Part shown: piece by piece, positions 9,553 to 18,166 of the stretch
Numbering within the stretch: position 1 is the first letter of the stretch
Layout of the letters: every line of letters starts with the position of its first letter
Assembly: GCA_965227875.1 (NCBI GenBank)
Contig: OZ245783.1
Coordinates: 806,001-870,000, forward strand
Length of the DNA: 64,000 nt
Source: G965227875 sp965227875
GTDB taxonomy: Bacteria; Pseudomonadota; Alphaproteobacteria; Rhizobiales; JAJFHC01
Direction of reading: 5' to 3'
Notes under the pieces: model-generated
Databases searched by the model: none
The model's input: the letters and a program-made list of their open reading frames with translations, nothing else
What the model was told of the DNA's origin: nothing
Translations under genes and position numbers: made by a program

Positions 9553-10422
9553 ATGACCAGAAGCGAAGCCCACGGCGATCTCTTTCTCAAGTCCGTCGGT
9601 GCGCGCGTGCGCATGCTGCGCGGCGACCGGCAGATGACGCGCCGCCAACTGGCCGAGGCCGCCAATGTGTCCGAGCGCTATCTGGGCCAGCTCGAGACCG
9701 GCAAGGCGAACGCCACGCTGGAACTGCTTCGCCGGATCGCGTCCACGCTGGACGAACCGCTGGCCGCGATCATTCCCCTTGAGTCGCCGGAGGACGGCAT
9801 CGTCCCGCCCCTGCGCGACCTGCTCCTGCAGCTTCCGCCCGGCCGGCAGCTCGAGCTTCACCGGCGCCTCGTCGAGGAATTCGGGACGGCGCCCGCGGCC
9901 CGCAAGGGCGTAGCCCTGATCGGCATGCGCGGCGCGGGCAAGACCACGCTGGGCAAGAGGCTCGCCGATCTCTACGGCGTTCCTTTCGTCCGCATCTCCG
10001 ACTTCGTCATGCGGCTGAGCGGCATGCAGCTCGGCGAACTGATCGAGATGATCGGTCCCGACGCCTATCGCCGGTTCGAGTATGACGCGGTCGGCCACAT
10101 CGCCGACACGTACGACAAGGTCGTCGTCGAGGCCGGCGGCGGCCTGGTGACCGAACCGCGCACCTTCGCCTCCCTGTCCGGCCGCTTCATGACCGTCTGG
10201 CTGAAGGCCGCCCCCGAGGAACACATGCAACGCGTCATCGAACAGGGCGACATGCGGCCCATGGCCGGCAACGACCGGGCCATGGACGACCTGCGCACCA
10301 TCCTGCGCGAACGCGAGGCCTATTACCGGCAGGCGGAATCCATCCTCGACACGACGGGCCGGTCGGTCGACGAGAGCGCATCGCAACTCGACCGCCTGTG
10401 CCGGCAGGCCCTGCTCGCCTGA
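9553..10422 (+). CDS. boxR: Benzoyl-CoA-responsive transcriptional regulator BoxR
   Basis: BoxR-type repressors of box operons join an XRE helix-turn-helix domain to a shikimate-kinase-like domain that senses benzoyl-CoA. Here residues about 16-70 are the helix-turn-helix (RRQLAEAANVSERYLGQLE). A P-loop GMRGAGKTT is at residues 124-132, with the AroK-like VVVEAGGGLVTE following. The fold is that of shikimate kinase, but it is used for ligand sensing. I choose the ATG at 9553 (289 residues) rather than the TTG at 9538. It is divergent from boxC, with promoters that overlap, and it is last before the repeat-rich spacer. Confidence 0.93.
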   Translation: MTRSEAHGDLFLKSVGARVRMLRGDRQMTRRQLAEAANVSERYLGQLETGKANATLELLRRIASTLDEPLAAIIPLESPEDGIVPPLRDLLLQLPPGRQLELHRRLVEEFGTAPAARKGVALIGMRGAGKTTLGKRLADLYGVPFVRISDFVMRLSGMQLGELIEMIGPDAYRRFEYDAVGHIADTYDKVVVEAGGGLVTEPRTFASLSGRFMTVWLKAAPEEHMQRVIEQGDMRPMAGNDRAMDDLRTILREREAYYRQAESILDTTGRSVDESASQLDRLCRQALLA

Positions 10423-10428
10423 CACACA

Positions 10429-10453
10429 TCCCCGCTGCGGGTTCCAGTTTTTT
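10429..10453 (+). terminator. Weak hairpin with T tract after boxR
   Basis: Seven bases after the boxR stop, CCCG-CTG-CGGG can form a four-pair stem, followed by TTCCAGTTTTTT. The stem is short, so this is a weak candidate for the boxR terminator. Confidence 0.35.
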
Positions 10454-10941
10454 CCCGGATGAAGGATCGCGGCCGCACCGGACTAGGCTCGTCCGGAGGA
10501 AACCCACTCCCCTACGCAACCCCAGCGATACCATCACCCCTCCAGATCCCCGGGGATACCATCAACCCTCCGCATCCCCGGATCCGATCCGGGGCCCAGC
10601 CACGAGCACGGCACTGGATCCCGGCCTCCGCCGGGAATTCGGTTGGTGTGGTCCGGCTTGCGTCGGGAATTCGGGCGGTGTGGCCCGGCCTGCGCAGGGA
10701 ATTCGATCGAAGGTACCCGGCCGTTTCCCGCGAATGCGATACGGATCGCCCACCCGTGTCCCGGAAATCCGCCAGGATTATCCGGGACCGTCCCGGACCC
10801 GGCTCATCCGGAGAAAACCCACTCCCCTCCGCATCCCCGGACAACGATCCGGGGCCCAGCCACGGGCACAGCCCCAGGATCCCGGCTTGCGTCGGGAATG
10901 CGACCGGGACCGTTACGGACCCCGACGGTCCGGAGAACAAG
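10454..10941. repeat. Non-coding spacer with degenerate 32-bp tandem units and larger direct repeats
   Basis: The spacer between convergent boxR and the hydrolase gene holds no credible gene. From 10621 a unit beginning CCGGC and containing GGGAATTCGG recurs at 10653 and 10685 with exact 32-base spacing, then in decayed form at 10717 and perhaps 10749. An isolated related copy starts at 10882. A longer segment is also duplicated. The CGCATCCCCGG...GATCCGGGGCCCAGCCACG block near 10571 recurs near 10830, preceded in both copies by an AACCCACTCCCCT element (10501 and 10816). The GGATCCCGGC..CG.CGGGAAT core is palindromic and resembles the dispersed extragenic palindromes common in Alphaproteobacteria. 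Confidence 0.75.
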
Positions 10942-11727
10942 TCAGGTCGTCAGCCTGCGAACGAACCGGACCACCGCGTCGAGGGTCTCGGCGGGCCGGT
11001 CGCGGAAGGGCGTGTGGCCGCAGTCCGGCAGCACCAGCGTTTCCACCGGACCCCGGCTGTGCGTGCGTGCGGCGTCGACCTGGCGGAGTGTGCCATAGGC
11101 GTCATCCTCGCCCTGGATGACGAGCATCGGGACCTCGATCCGGCCGAGCTCGTCCATCAGCGACCAGGCGGCGAATTCCGGATCGAGCCATGCGTCGTTC
11201 CAGCCGCGGAAGGCGCAGTCGACATTGCCGCCATGGTAACGCGCCAGGCGATCGCGCAGGTCACCGGTCTCGTATGCCTCGCGCGCCTGCCTGATGCTTT
11301 CCAGGCCCGTTTCCTCGGTGAAGAAGTGCGGCGCCATGAGGACGCATCCGCGGATCCGGACAGCATCGGCGGAGGCGGCATGGATCGCCGCGATCGACGC
11401 CCCGTCGCTGTGGCCCACAAGTATGGCGCCCGACAGTGCGAACCTGTCGAGCAGGCCGGGCAGCACGTCGCGGGCCTCGTCGCGCATGTAGTCGAGCGGC
11501 CTCGGCAGGCTCACCGGGTCGGAGCCGCCATATCCCTGTCGGCTGTAGGCAACCACCGGCAGTCCTGTCGCGCGGTGCAGCTCCCCCGGGAAATCGCGCC
11601 ACATGTCAACGCAGCCAAGCCCCTCGTGCAGCAGGATGAGCGGTGGCGCGGTTCTGTCCGGCGCACCGAACCGGGCGAACTCAAGGCGCACGCCGCTCAC
11701 GCGCACATGCCCGCGCTCGATCTCCAT
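10942..11727 (-). CDS. Alpha/beta hydrolase of the benzoate locus
   Basis: A 261-residue alpha/beta-fold hydrolase. The nucleophile elbow is VGHSDGAS at about residue 100, with the oxyanion region ILLHEGLG near residue 32 and a candidate catalytic His in LPDCGHTPFRD near the C-terminus. It is the last gene of the rightward-starting import and activation operon, 12 bases after the benzoate-CoA ligase. That suggests hydrolysis of an aromatic ester or a lactone intermediate, or removal of a dead-end product. The substrate cannot be told from the sequence. Confidence 0.75.
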   Translation of the reverse strand: MEIERGHVRVSGVRLEFARFGAPDRTAPPLILLHEGLGCVDMWRDFPGELHRATGLPVVAYSRQGYGGSDPVSLPRPLDYMRDEARDVLPGLLDRFALSGAILVGHSDGASIAAIHAASADAVRIRGCVLMAPHFFTEETGLESIRQAREAYETGDLRDRLARYHGGNVDCAFRGWNDAWLDPEFAAWSLMDELGRIEVPMLVIQGEDDAYGTLRQVDAARTHSRGPVETLVLPDCGHTPFRDRPAETLDAVVRFVRRLTT

Positions 11728-11739
11728 CGCGATACGCGC

Positions 11740-13281
11740 CTACTCGACGAGCTTGAAGCGCTGGATCTTCCCCGTCGCCGTCTTCGGCAACTCGTCGACC
11801 GCCTCGACCCACCGGGGATACTTCCACGGCCCCACCTGGGTCTGGACATGGGACTTGAGTGTTTCGAACAGCGCTTCGTCCAGATCGAAGCCGGCGTTGA
11901 GGATGACGAAGGCCTTGGGCTTGAGCAGATCCTCGGCGTCGGCATGGGGCACGACGGCGGCCTCCAGGATGCTCTCATGGGTCAGCAGCGCGGACTCGAC
12001 CTCGAAAGGCGACACCCAGATCCCGCTCACCTTGAACATGTCGTCGCTGCGGCCGCAGTAATGATAGAAGCCGTCCGCGTCCTGGTAGTACTTGTCGCCG
12101 GTATAGGTCCAACGGCCCGCAAAGGCGTTGCGGCTTTTTTCGCGCTGGTTCCAGTAACCATCCGCCGCCGAACCGCCGTCGACGATCAGCTCCCCGATCT
12201 CGCCGGTCGCGACGTCTTGACCGTCCTCGTCCACGAGCTTCATCCGGTAGCCGGGCACCGGAACGCCGGAGGTTCCGTAGCGTTTTTCTCCCGCCCGGTT
12301 GCTGAGGAAGATATGCAGCAGCTCGGTCGACCCGACGCCGTCGAGAATCTCGACACCGAAACGCTCCTCGAAGCGGTTACCGATTTCCTCGGGAAGGGCC
12401 TCGCCGGCCGAGATGCACCTCCTCAGCCGCGCCGATCCGTTCTCGGGCGTGCAGGCGCTGTCCGCCAGCATGGCGCCGTAGAGCGTCGGCACGCCGCAGA
12501 AGATCGTCGGCTGGTGTTTCTTCATGACCTCCATCACCGCGGCGGGTGTCGGCCGGCCCGACAGCAGGACCGTGGTCGCACCCGCCGACTGGGGAAACGA
12601 CATGCCGTTCCCGAGCCCGTAGGCGAAAAACAGCTTGGCGGCGGAAAACACGACATCATCCTCGCGGATGCCGAAGACCTCGCGCCCGTAGGTCCGTGCG
12701 GTAAAGGCCGGGCTCGAATGCCGGTGCATCACGCCTTTCGGCAAGCCGGTCGAGCCCGACGAATAGAGCCAGAAGGCAACCTCGTCGACACAGGTGTCAA
12801 CCGGATCGAAAACGGCGGATGCCTCGGCCGTCGCCGCGTCGAGCGCCAGGTGGCCGCCGGGGTCGCCGCCGCCGACGACGACGTGTTTCAGGAAGGGCTG
12901 GCCGGGGAGAACGGGTGCTACCGTCGGCAGGAGGGCGGCGGACACGAAGAGCACCTGTGCCCGGCAGTCCCTGAGGATGCCGTCATACTGCTCGGTTGTC
13001 AGCAGGGTGTTGAGCGCCACGGGCACGATGCCCGCCTTGATCGCCCCCCAGAACACGGCGGGAAAATCGCACGTGTCGAGCATGATCTGTGCGACACGCG
13101 TCTCGCGTTCGATGCCCAGCGAACCGAGCATGTTGGCCACGCGGTTGGACCGCGCCGCGAGTTCAGAGTAGGTGCAGGTGCCGTTCTCGTCGATGAACGC
13201 GACCTTGTCCCCCCGACCTTCAGCCAAGTGCCGGTCCACCATGTCGGCGGCGGCGTTGTAGATACGGTCCTGTTCGCTCAT
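11740..13281 (-). CDS. bclA: Benzoate-CoA ligase
   Basis: It activates benzoate with ATP and CoA to benzoyl-CoA, the first step of the box pathway and the signal for BoxR. The 513-residue protein has the adenylate-forming motifs: the P-loop YSSGSTGLPKGVMH near residue 170, a YTGDKYYQDADGFYHYCGR hinge region, then DMFKVSGIWVSPFEVE and the closing PKTATGKIQRF with the acyl-adenylation lysine. Length and motif order fit BadA/BclA ligases. It lies 37 bases downstream of livF-like, so import and activation are probably co-transcribed. Related 2- or 4-substituted benzoates are possible alternative substrates. Confidence 0.88.
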   Translation of the reverse strand: MSEQDRIYNAAADMVDRHLAEGRGDKVAFIDENGTCTYSELAARSNRVANMLGSLGIERETRVAQIMLDTCDFPAVFWGAIKAGIVPVALNTLLTTEQYDGILRDCRAQVLFVSAALLPTVAPVLPGQPFLKHVVVGGGDPGGHLALDAATAEASAVFDPVDTCVDEVAFWLYSSGSTGLPKGVMHRHSSPAFTARTYGREVFGIREDDVVFSAAKLFFAYGLGNGMSFPQSAGATTVLLSGRPTPAAVMEVMKKHQPTIFCGVPTLYGAMLADSACTPENGSARLRRCISAGEALPEEIGNRFEERFGVEILDGVGSTELLHIFLSNRAGEKRYGTSGVPVPGYRMKLVDEDGQDVATGEIGELIVDGGSAADGYWNQREKSRNAFAGRWTYTGDKYYQDADGFYHYCGRSDDMFKVSGIWVSPFEVESALLTHESILEAAVVPHADAEDLLKPKAFVILNAGFDLDEALFETLKSHVQTQVGPWKYPRWVEAVDELPKTATGKIQRFKLVE

Positions 13282-13318
13282 GACGCTGCTTCCCGTTCCT
13301 CAGGTCAGGACATCTTCG

Positions 13319-14020
13319 TCACACGCCGAGATACCGGCTCTGGACGTCGGGATTGTCCTGCAGTTGCGTCGAATCTCCGGTCCACACGACGCGGCCCTTC
13401 TCGATGATGTGATGACGGTCCGCGATCCGGATAAGGTCGCTCACGTTCTTGTCGACGACGAGGATGGACTGCCCCTCGCCCTTCAGCCGTTCCAGGCAGG
13501 CCCAGATCTCCTGGCGGATCAGCGGCGCCAGGCCTTCCGTCGCTTCGTCGAGGATCAGGAGTTCGGGATTGGTCATCAGCGCCCGGCCGATCGCCAGCAT
13601 CTGCTGTTCGCCGCCCGAGAGCAGGTTGCCCATGCTGGAGCGGCGCTGGTTGAGCTCCGGAAACATCTCGTAGACGCGCTCCACCGTCCAGGCGTTGCCC
13701 GACTTCTTGCGCATGGCGGCCGTGGCCACGAGATTCTCGTAGACCGTGAGGTTGGGGAAGACCTGCCGGCCTTCAGGCACGAGCCCCAGCCCCCGCTGCG
13801 CGATACGGAAAGAGGCGAGGCCAGTGATGTCCGCATCGTCGAAATAGACGATGCCGGAACGCACCGGCACGATGCCCATGATCGCGTTGAGCGTTGTCGT
13901 CTTGCCCATCCCGTTGCGGCCGATGAGCGTCGCCACCTCGCCCGACTTCACTTCGAGAGACATGCCGAACAGGGCCTGGCTGGCGCCGTAGAATGCCTCG
14001 ATGTTGTCGACCTTCAGCAC
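13319..14020 (-). CDS. Liv-type ABC transporter ATPase (LivF-like)
   Basis: One of two ATP-binding subunits of a branched-chain amino acid-type importer. The 233-residue protein has Walker A GRNGMGKTTTLNAI, signature LLSGGEQQMLAIGRALM and Walker B LLILDEATEGLAP. The short length and the VYFDDADITG and NLTVYENL stretches are typical of LivF. It follows livG-like by one base and precedes the benzoate-CoA ligase gene, so the cargo is probably benzoate or a related aromatic acid. Confidence 0.9.
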   Translation of the reverse strand: MLKVDNIEAFYGASQALFGMSLEVKSGEVATLIGRNGMGKTTTLNAIMGIVPVRSGIVYFDDADITGLASFRIAQRGLGLVPEGRQVFPNLTVYENLVATAAMRKKSGNAWTVERVYEMFPELNQRRSSMGNLLSGGEQQMLAIGRALMTNPELLILDEATEGLAPLIRQEIWACLERLKGEGQSILVVDKNVSDLIRIADRHHIIEKGRVVWTGDSTQLQDNPDVQSRYLGV

Positions 14021-14021
14021 G

Positions 14022-14774
14022 TCAGTTCACCTCGTCGCCAAGGTAGGCCTTGCGGACCTCGGCGTCCTCGCGGATCGCATCGGGCGTACCGGACGCGATC
14101 ACCCGGCCATAGACCAGCACCGTGATCCTGTCCGCCAGCGCGAACACGGCATCCATGTCGTGCTCGATGAGCAGCATGGTCTTGTTCTCCCGCAACCGCA
14201 GGAGCGTCTCCACCATGATCGCAGACTCTTCGGGGCCCATGCCCGCCATCGGTTCGTCGAGCAGCAGCATGGACGGTCCGGTGGCGAGCGCCATGGCGAT
14301 CTCCAGTTGCCGGTGTTCGCCGTGGGAGAGCGTCGAGGCAACCTCGCCCGCCCGGTTTTCCAGGCCGACTTCCGCCAGTGCGGCCATGGCCGGTTCGACG
14401 AGTTCGGGATCGGTCTGTGCCGGACGCCAGAACCGGAAGGAATGGCCACGATGGGCCTGGACGGCGAGCGCAACGTTGTCGACCACTGTCATGGCCTCGA
14501 AGATCGAGGTGATCTGGAAGGACCGGGCAAGCCCCCGCAGGGAACGCCTGTGGGCCGGAAGCCGCGTGATGTCGCGTCCCTCGAAATGGATCCGTCCGAG
14601 ATCCGGAGCGAGATCGCCAGAGAGCTGGGAGATCAGCGTCGTCTTGCCTGCGCCATTGGGACCGATGATGGCATGGATTTCCGAACGCAGGACCTCGAGC
14701 GACACATCGTCCGTCGCCGCAACGCCGCCGAAGCTCTTGCGCAATGCCGTGCAACTGAGAACCACGTCAGCCAT
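14022..14774 (-). CDS. Liv-type ABC transporter ATPase (LivG-like)
   Basis: Second ATPase subunit of the importer, with Walker A GPNGAGKTTLISQL, signature LSHGEHRQLEIAMAL and Walker B MLLLDEPMAGMGP. The ATG at 14774 (MADVVLSCTALRKSFGG) gives 250 residues and puts the ATPase core where LivG has it; the frame opens earlier but without homology-like sequence. The start overlaps the stop of the livM-like gene by eight bases, which indicates translational coupling. The PAHRRSLRGLARSFQI region is typical of LivG. Confidence 0.9.
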   Translation of the reverse strand: MADVVLSCTALRKSFGGVAATDDVSLEVLRSEIHAIIGPNGAGKTTLISQLSGDLAPDLGRIHFEGRDITRLPAHRRSLRGLARSFQITSIFEAMTVVDNVALAVQAHRGHSFRFWRPAQTDPELVEPAMAALAEVGLENRAGEVASTLSHGEHRQLEIAMALATGPSMLLLDEPMAGMGPEESAIMVETLLRLRENKTMLLIEHDMDAVFALADRITVLVYGRVIASGTPDAIREDAEVRKAYLGDEVN

Positions 14775-15726
14775 TGCGGTTCTCCCGACGGCGCAGGAAA
14801 CCGTCGATGCCGCCGCGCGCGAACATGACAACGAGGATGAGGATGATACCGAAGGGCAGCTGCCAGTAGACCGTGAAGCTCGACAGGATCTCCTCCAGCA
14901 GGAGGAAAGCCGGAGCCCCGAACACGGGACCGAGAAGCGAGCCCGTGCCGCCGAGAATGACCATGAAGATCAGCTCGCCCGAACGCGTCCAGTCCATCAT
15001 CTCCGGGCTGATGAAATTCGTGAAATTGCCGAGAAGCGCGCCGGCGACGCCACATATGCAGCCGGAAATCACGTAGCACACGAGCCGGTAGACATAGGTG
15101 TTGTAGCCGATGGCCTGCATGCGGCGTTCGTTCTCGCGTATGCCCTGGATCGCCATGCCGAACCGCGATCGCACGATGCGCCGCACGATGTAGAGGCTCA
15201 GGAGCAGGCACACGAAACTGACGTAATAGAGGGTCACGCCGCTTTCGAGATCGCCCAGGCCCGGAAACTCGCTGCGCAGTTCGATGACCAGGCCGTCGTC
15301 GCCGCCATATTCCTCGATGCTCACGAAGGCGAAGAACACCATCTGCGAGAACGCCATGGTGATCATGATGAAATAGACGCCCTTGGTCCTGAGCGAGATG
15401 GCGCCCGTGACGAGCGCGAAAACCGCCGACACGCCGATGGCGATGAGGAGGTGGATCCACCCGTTGTAGATCTCGTAATAGGCGGGAATGCCCACGCTGT
15501 AGGCCCCGAGCCCGATGAATGCGGCGTGGCCGAAACTCACCATGCCGCCATAACCGAGAATCAGGTTCAGGCTGACGACGGCAATCGCCAGGATGACGAG
15601 CCGGTTGGCGACGCTGAGATAGAACGTGTTGCCGGCGAACTCGGCATAGAGCGGCATCGCCGCAAGCACCACAAGAACGGCGGTCGCCAGCCAGCCGCGC
15701 GAACTCATCGGTTTGAAGAGGTCCAT
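14767..15726 (-). CDS. Liv-type ABC transporter permease (LivM-like)
   Basis: A 319-residue inner-membrane permease with about ten hydrophobic segments. The conserved GYGGMVSFGHAAFIGLGAY stretch at about residues 53-71 and the GIRENERRMQAIGYN loop near residue 195 are hallmarks of LivM. It lies between livH-like (nine bases upstream) and livG-like (overlapping), so stoichiometry is set by one message. With LivH it forms the membrane channel of the presumed benzoate importer. Confidence 0.9.
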   Translation of the reverse strand: MDLFKPMSSRGWLATAVLVVLAAMPLYAEFAGNTFYLSVANRLVILAIAVVSLNLILGYGGMVSFGHAAFIGLGAYSVGIPAYYEIYNGWIHLLIAIGVSAVFALVTGAISLRTKGVYFIMITMAFSQMVFFAFVSIEEYGGDDGLVIELRSEFPGLGDLESGVTLYYVSFVCLLLSLYIVRRIVRSRFGMAIQGIRENERRMQAIGYNTYVYRLVCYVISGCICGVAGALLGNFTNFISPEMMDWTRSGELIFMVILGGTGSLLGPVFGAPAFLLLEEILSSFTVYWQLPFGIILILVVMFARGGIDGFLRRRENRNG

Positions 15727-15735
15727 GGCGCCGCC

Positions 15736-16659
15736 CTATCTCAGCTTGGGCGGGAAGAGGCCTTGCGGCCGGATCGCCAGAACGATCGCCATGAGCACGT
15801 AGATGAGCATGGCCGACACTGCCGGCGCGGACGTCTCGGCATTCTGGTCGGACATGAAGATCTTGAAGATGCCGTCGAGGAACGACCGGCCCATGGTGTC
15901 GATCAGACCCACCAGCAGTGCCGACACGAACGCGCCCTTGATCGACCCGATACCGCCGATGATGATGACCACGAAGGCGAGAATGATGATCTCGTTGCCC
16001 ATGCCGATGCTGGCCTCGGTGATCGGCGCGATCATCATGCCGGCAAGCCCGGCGAACACCGCACCGATGGCGAAGACGAGCGTGAAAAGGCTGCGGATGT
16101 CGACGCCGAGCGCGCTCACCATGACCCGGTTGGAGGCCCCGGCGCGGATCAGCATGCCGAGCCGCGTGTGATTGACGATGTAGTAGAGTGCGGCCGCGAC
16201 CAGCAACCCGGTGGCGATGATGAGCAGGCGGAAGGTCGGAAACACGATGTCCGGCAACAGCTCGACCTGACCGTCGAGCCATTCCGGAAGCTGGATCGCG
16301 ATCCCCTCCGGTCCCCACAGGATCTGGATGGTCGTATCGAAACACAGGATCAGCCCGAAGGTGGCCAGCACGTGATCCAGGTGATCGCGCTGGTAGAGCT
16401 TTCGCACGACGATGAGTTCGACGGCCACGCCGACAAGGGCCACGAGCGGGATCGACAGCAGCACCGCGAGCGGGAAGGACCCGGTGAGCGCCGTCAGCGA
16501 AGCGCAGAAGAACGCGCCGACCATGTAGAGCGAACCATGGGCGAGGTTGATGAAGTCCATGATCCCGAAGACGAGCGTCAGGCCGGACGCGAGCAGGAAC
16601 AGCAGCACGCCGAGCTGCAGCCCGTTCAGAAACTGCGTCAGGAAAAGTCCCCAGTCCAT
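15736..16659 (-). CDS. Liv-type ABC transporter permease (LivH-like)
   Basis: A 307-residue permease with about eight membrane segments. FLNGLQLGVLLFLLASGLTLVFGIMDFINLAHG near the N-terminus is the standard LivH opening. The later TRLGMLIRAGASNRVMVSALGVD cytoplasmic loop is also characteristic. It lies 113 bases downstream of the binding-protein gene; that gap holds a stable stem-loop that may lower expression of the membrane parts relative to the binding protein. Confidence 0.9.
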   Translation of the reverse strand: MDWGLFLTQFLNGLQLGVLLFLLASGLTLVFGIMDFINLAHGSLYMVGAFFCASLTALTGSFPLAVLLSIPLVALVGVAVELIVVRKLYQRDHLDHVLATFGLILCFDTTIQILWGPEGIAIQLPEWLDGQVELLPDIVFPTFRLLIIATGLLVAAALYYIVNHTRLGMLIRAGASNRVMVSALGVDIRSLFTLVFAIGAVFAGLAGMMIAPITEASIGMGNEIIILAFVVIIIGGIGSIKGAFVSALLVGLIDTMGRSFLDGIFKIFMSDQNAETSAPAVSAMLIYVLMAIVLAIRPQGLFPPKLR

Positions 16660-16726
16660 ATCCGCTTACCCGCCAGATCCGGCGCTCCCTCGCCCCGGAT
16701 GACGTAACCTGTTCCCCGATAAGATA

Positions 16727-16752
16727 CTGGCGGGCCCGTATGGACCCGCCAG
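16727..16752 (-). other. Intercistronic stem-loop after the binding-protein gene
   Basis: Bases 16727-16737 and 16742-16752 form an 11-pair stem with a single mismatch (16735/16744) and a GTAT loop. On the coding (minus) strand no T tract follows. It is therefore more likely an RNA-stabilising or partial-termination structure that raises binding-protein output above the downstream permeases than a full terminator. Confidence 0.6.
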
Positions 16753-16772
16753 CAAGTCATGCGTGATGCGCC

Positions 16773-17957
16773 TTACATCTTGCAGTCTTTGGCGTACACG
16801 TCCTGGTGGTTTTCGTAGACAGTCGAGATGACCTTGGTGGTCCACACGCCGTCGTCGTCCTTGACCGCTTCGCGGAGATAGAAGTTCTGGACGGGGAAGT
16901 GGTTGTTCCCGAAGGTGAACTTGCCGCGAACGGACGGGAAGTCGGCCTTCTTCATGGCCGCGCGCATGCCGTCCTGGTCATCCAGGTTGCCGTTGACGGC
17001 CTCGACCGCGCTCTTGATCAGGAAAACCGTGTCGTAGGACTGGGCGGCATAGAAGGACGGGTAGCGGCCGTATTTCTTCTTGAAGCCGGAGACGAACTTC
17101 ACGTTCTGCTCGTTGTCCAGGTCAGGAGACCAGAACTGGGTCATGCGCGAGCCGAGCACGCCTTCCATGTTGGCCCCCTGCAGCTTGGGCAGCGCGATCG
17201 CGTCCACCGTGAAGACCGAGTAGAGCGGGATCTGGCCACGCAGTCCGGCCTGTTCGTACTGCTTGATGAACGCGCCGCCGGCCTTGCCCGGATAGAACAC
17301 GAAGATGCCTTCGGCTCCCGAAGCCTTGGCCTTGGCGAGCTCGGCGGAGAAATCGAGCTGCGCGTCCTTGCCCCACTTGGTGAGGTCCTTGCCCTTGATC
17401 TCTCCCTTGAAGGTGCGCTCCACGCCGGCGACCATGTTCTTGCCGGCCGCGTAGTTCGGCGCCATGACGTAAAGCGATTTCACGCCCTGCTGGTTGAGCA
17501 CCTCGCCCATCGCCATCGGCGTCTGGTCGTTCTGCCAGGAGGTGGAGAAGAAATTCTTGTGGCACAGCTTGCCGGCAAGCTGGGACGGTCCGGCATTGGA
17601 GCTGATCAGGAACTTGCCGCCGTCCAGCGCCGACTTGCGCGATGCGAGAAGCACGTGCGACCAGATGAACCCGGCGACGAAATCCACGTCGTCCTGCTGG
17701 ACCAGCTTGTCGGTCTTCTGTTTGCCGATCTCGGGCTTGAAACCGTCGTCCTCGACGATCAGTTCGACATCGAGACCACCCATCTTGCCACCGATGTCCT
17801 CGATCGCCAGGTTGACCGCATCAACCATGTCCTTGCCGATGACACCGGCAGGTGTCGTGATGGTCGTGACGAAGCCGATCTTCACCTTGTCGGCCGACTG
17901 TGCGGGCGCCATCATCAAAGACGTGGCGGCTGCCGCGAGCAGCAGCTTTTTCAACAT
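16773..17957 (-). CDS. Periplasmic substrate-binding protein of the Liv-type importer
   Basis: A 394-residue type I periplasmic binding protein. The first 21 residues are a classical signal peptide (MLKKLLLAAAATSLMMAP then AQSA), with likely cleavage before AD. The mature protein begins KVKIGFVTTITTPAGVIGKDM, as in Liv/aromatic-acid binding proteins, and two Cys in the mature protein (GKLCHKNF and the final DCKM) could form a disulfide. It heads the import operon and has a strong GGGAGGT ribosome site 8 bases before its ATG. Together with the adjacent ligase this points to benzoate or a close aromatic acid; ligand specificity is inferred. Confidence 0.88.
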   Translation of the reverse strand: MLKKLLLAAAATSLMMAPAQSADKVKIGFVTTITTPAGVIGKDMVDAVNLAIEDIGGKMGGLDVELIVEDDGFKPEIGKQKTDKLVQQDDVDFVAGFIWSHVLLASRKSALDGGKFLISSNAGPSQLAGKLCHKNFFSTSWQNDQTPMAMGEVLNQQGVKSLYVMAPNYAAGKNMVAGVERTFKGEIKGKDLTKWGKDAQLDFSAELAKAKASGAEGIFVFYPGKAGGAFIKQYEQAGLRGQIPLYSVFTVDAIALPKLQGANMEGVLGSRMTQFWSPDLDNEQNVKFVSGFKKKYGRYPSFYAAQSYDTVFLIKSAVEAVNGNLDDQDGMRAAMKKADFPSVRGKFTFGNNHFPVQNFYLREAVKDDDGVWTTKVISTVYENHQDVYAKDCKM

Positions 17958-18166
17958 GTTGTCTACCTCCCTTGCTAGACGGATGAGAAAGCTTAAGACT
18001 GTTGATTGAGAAAGTTAAGCGATCTCGTTTCGGATGATTTCTGGGTGCGCCGCATGTGTCGAAAACGGCAATTTATTTCCGGTACGTACTCTAGCGGTCC
18101 GCCCCTCGGACGCAAGGGAAACATAGTGCCTGCGTTAACATCCCGAGACGCTGGAAAGGACGGCCC

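Noticed and set aside
10621..10780. Possible CRISPR array, because units repeat every 32 bases
   Set aside because: Repeats touch each other without unique spacers and decay quickly; no cas gene is near.
10459..13407. A 982-codon open frame through the repeat spacer and antisense to the ligase gene
   Set aside because: It starts in repeat DNA and continues opposite benzoate-CoA ligase; no domain is visible.
17991..18020. GCTTAA...TTAAGC inverted repeat as an operator before the binding-protein gene
   Set aside because: Only six bases match across an 18-base centre; too weak to claim.
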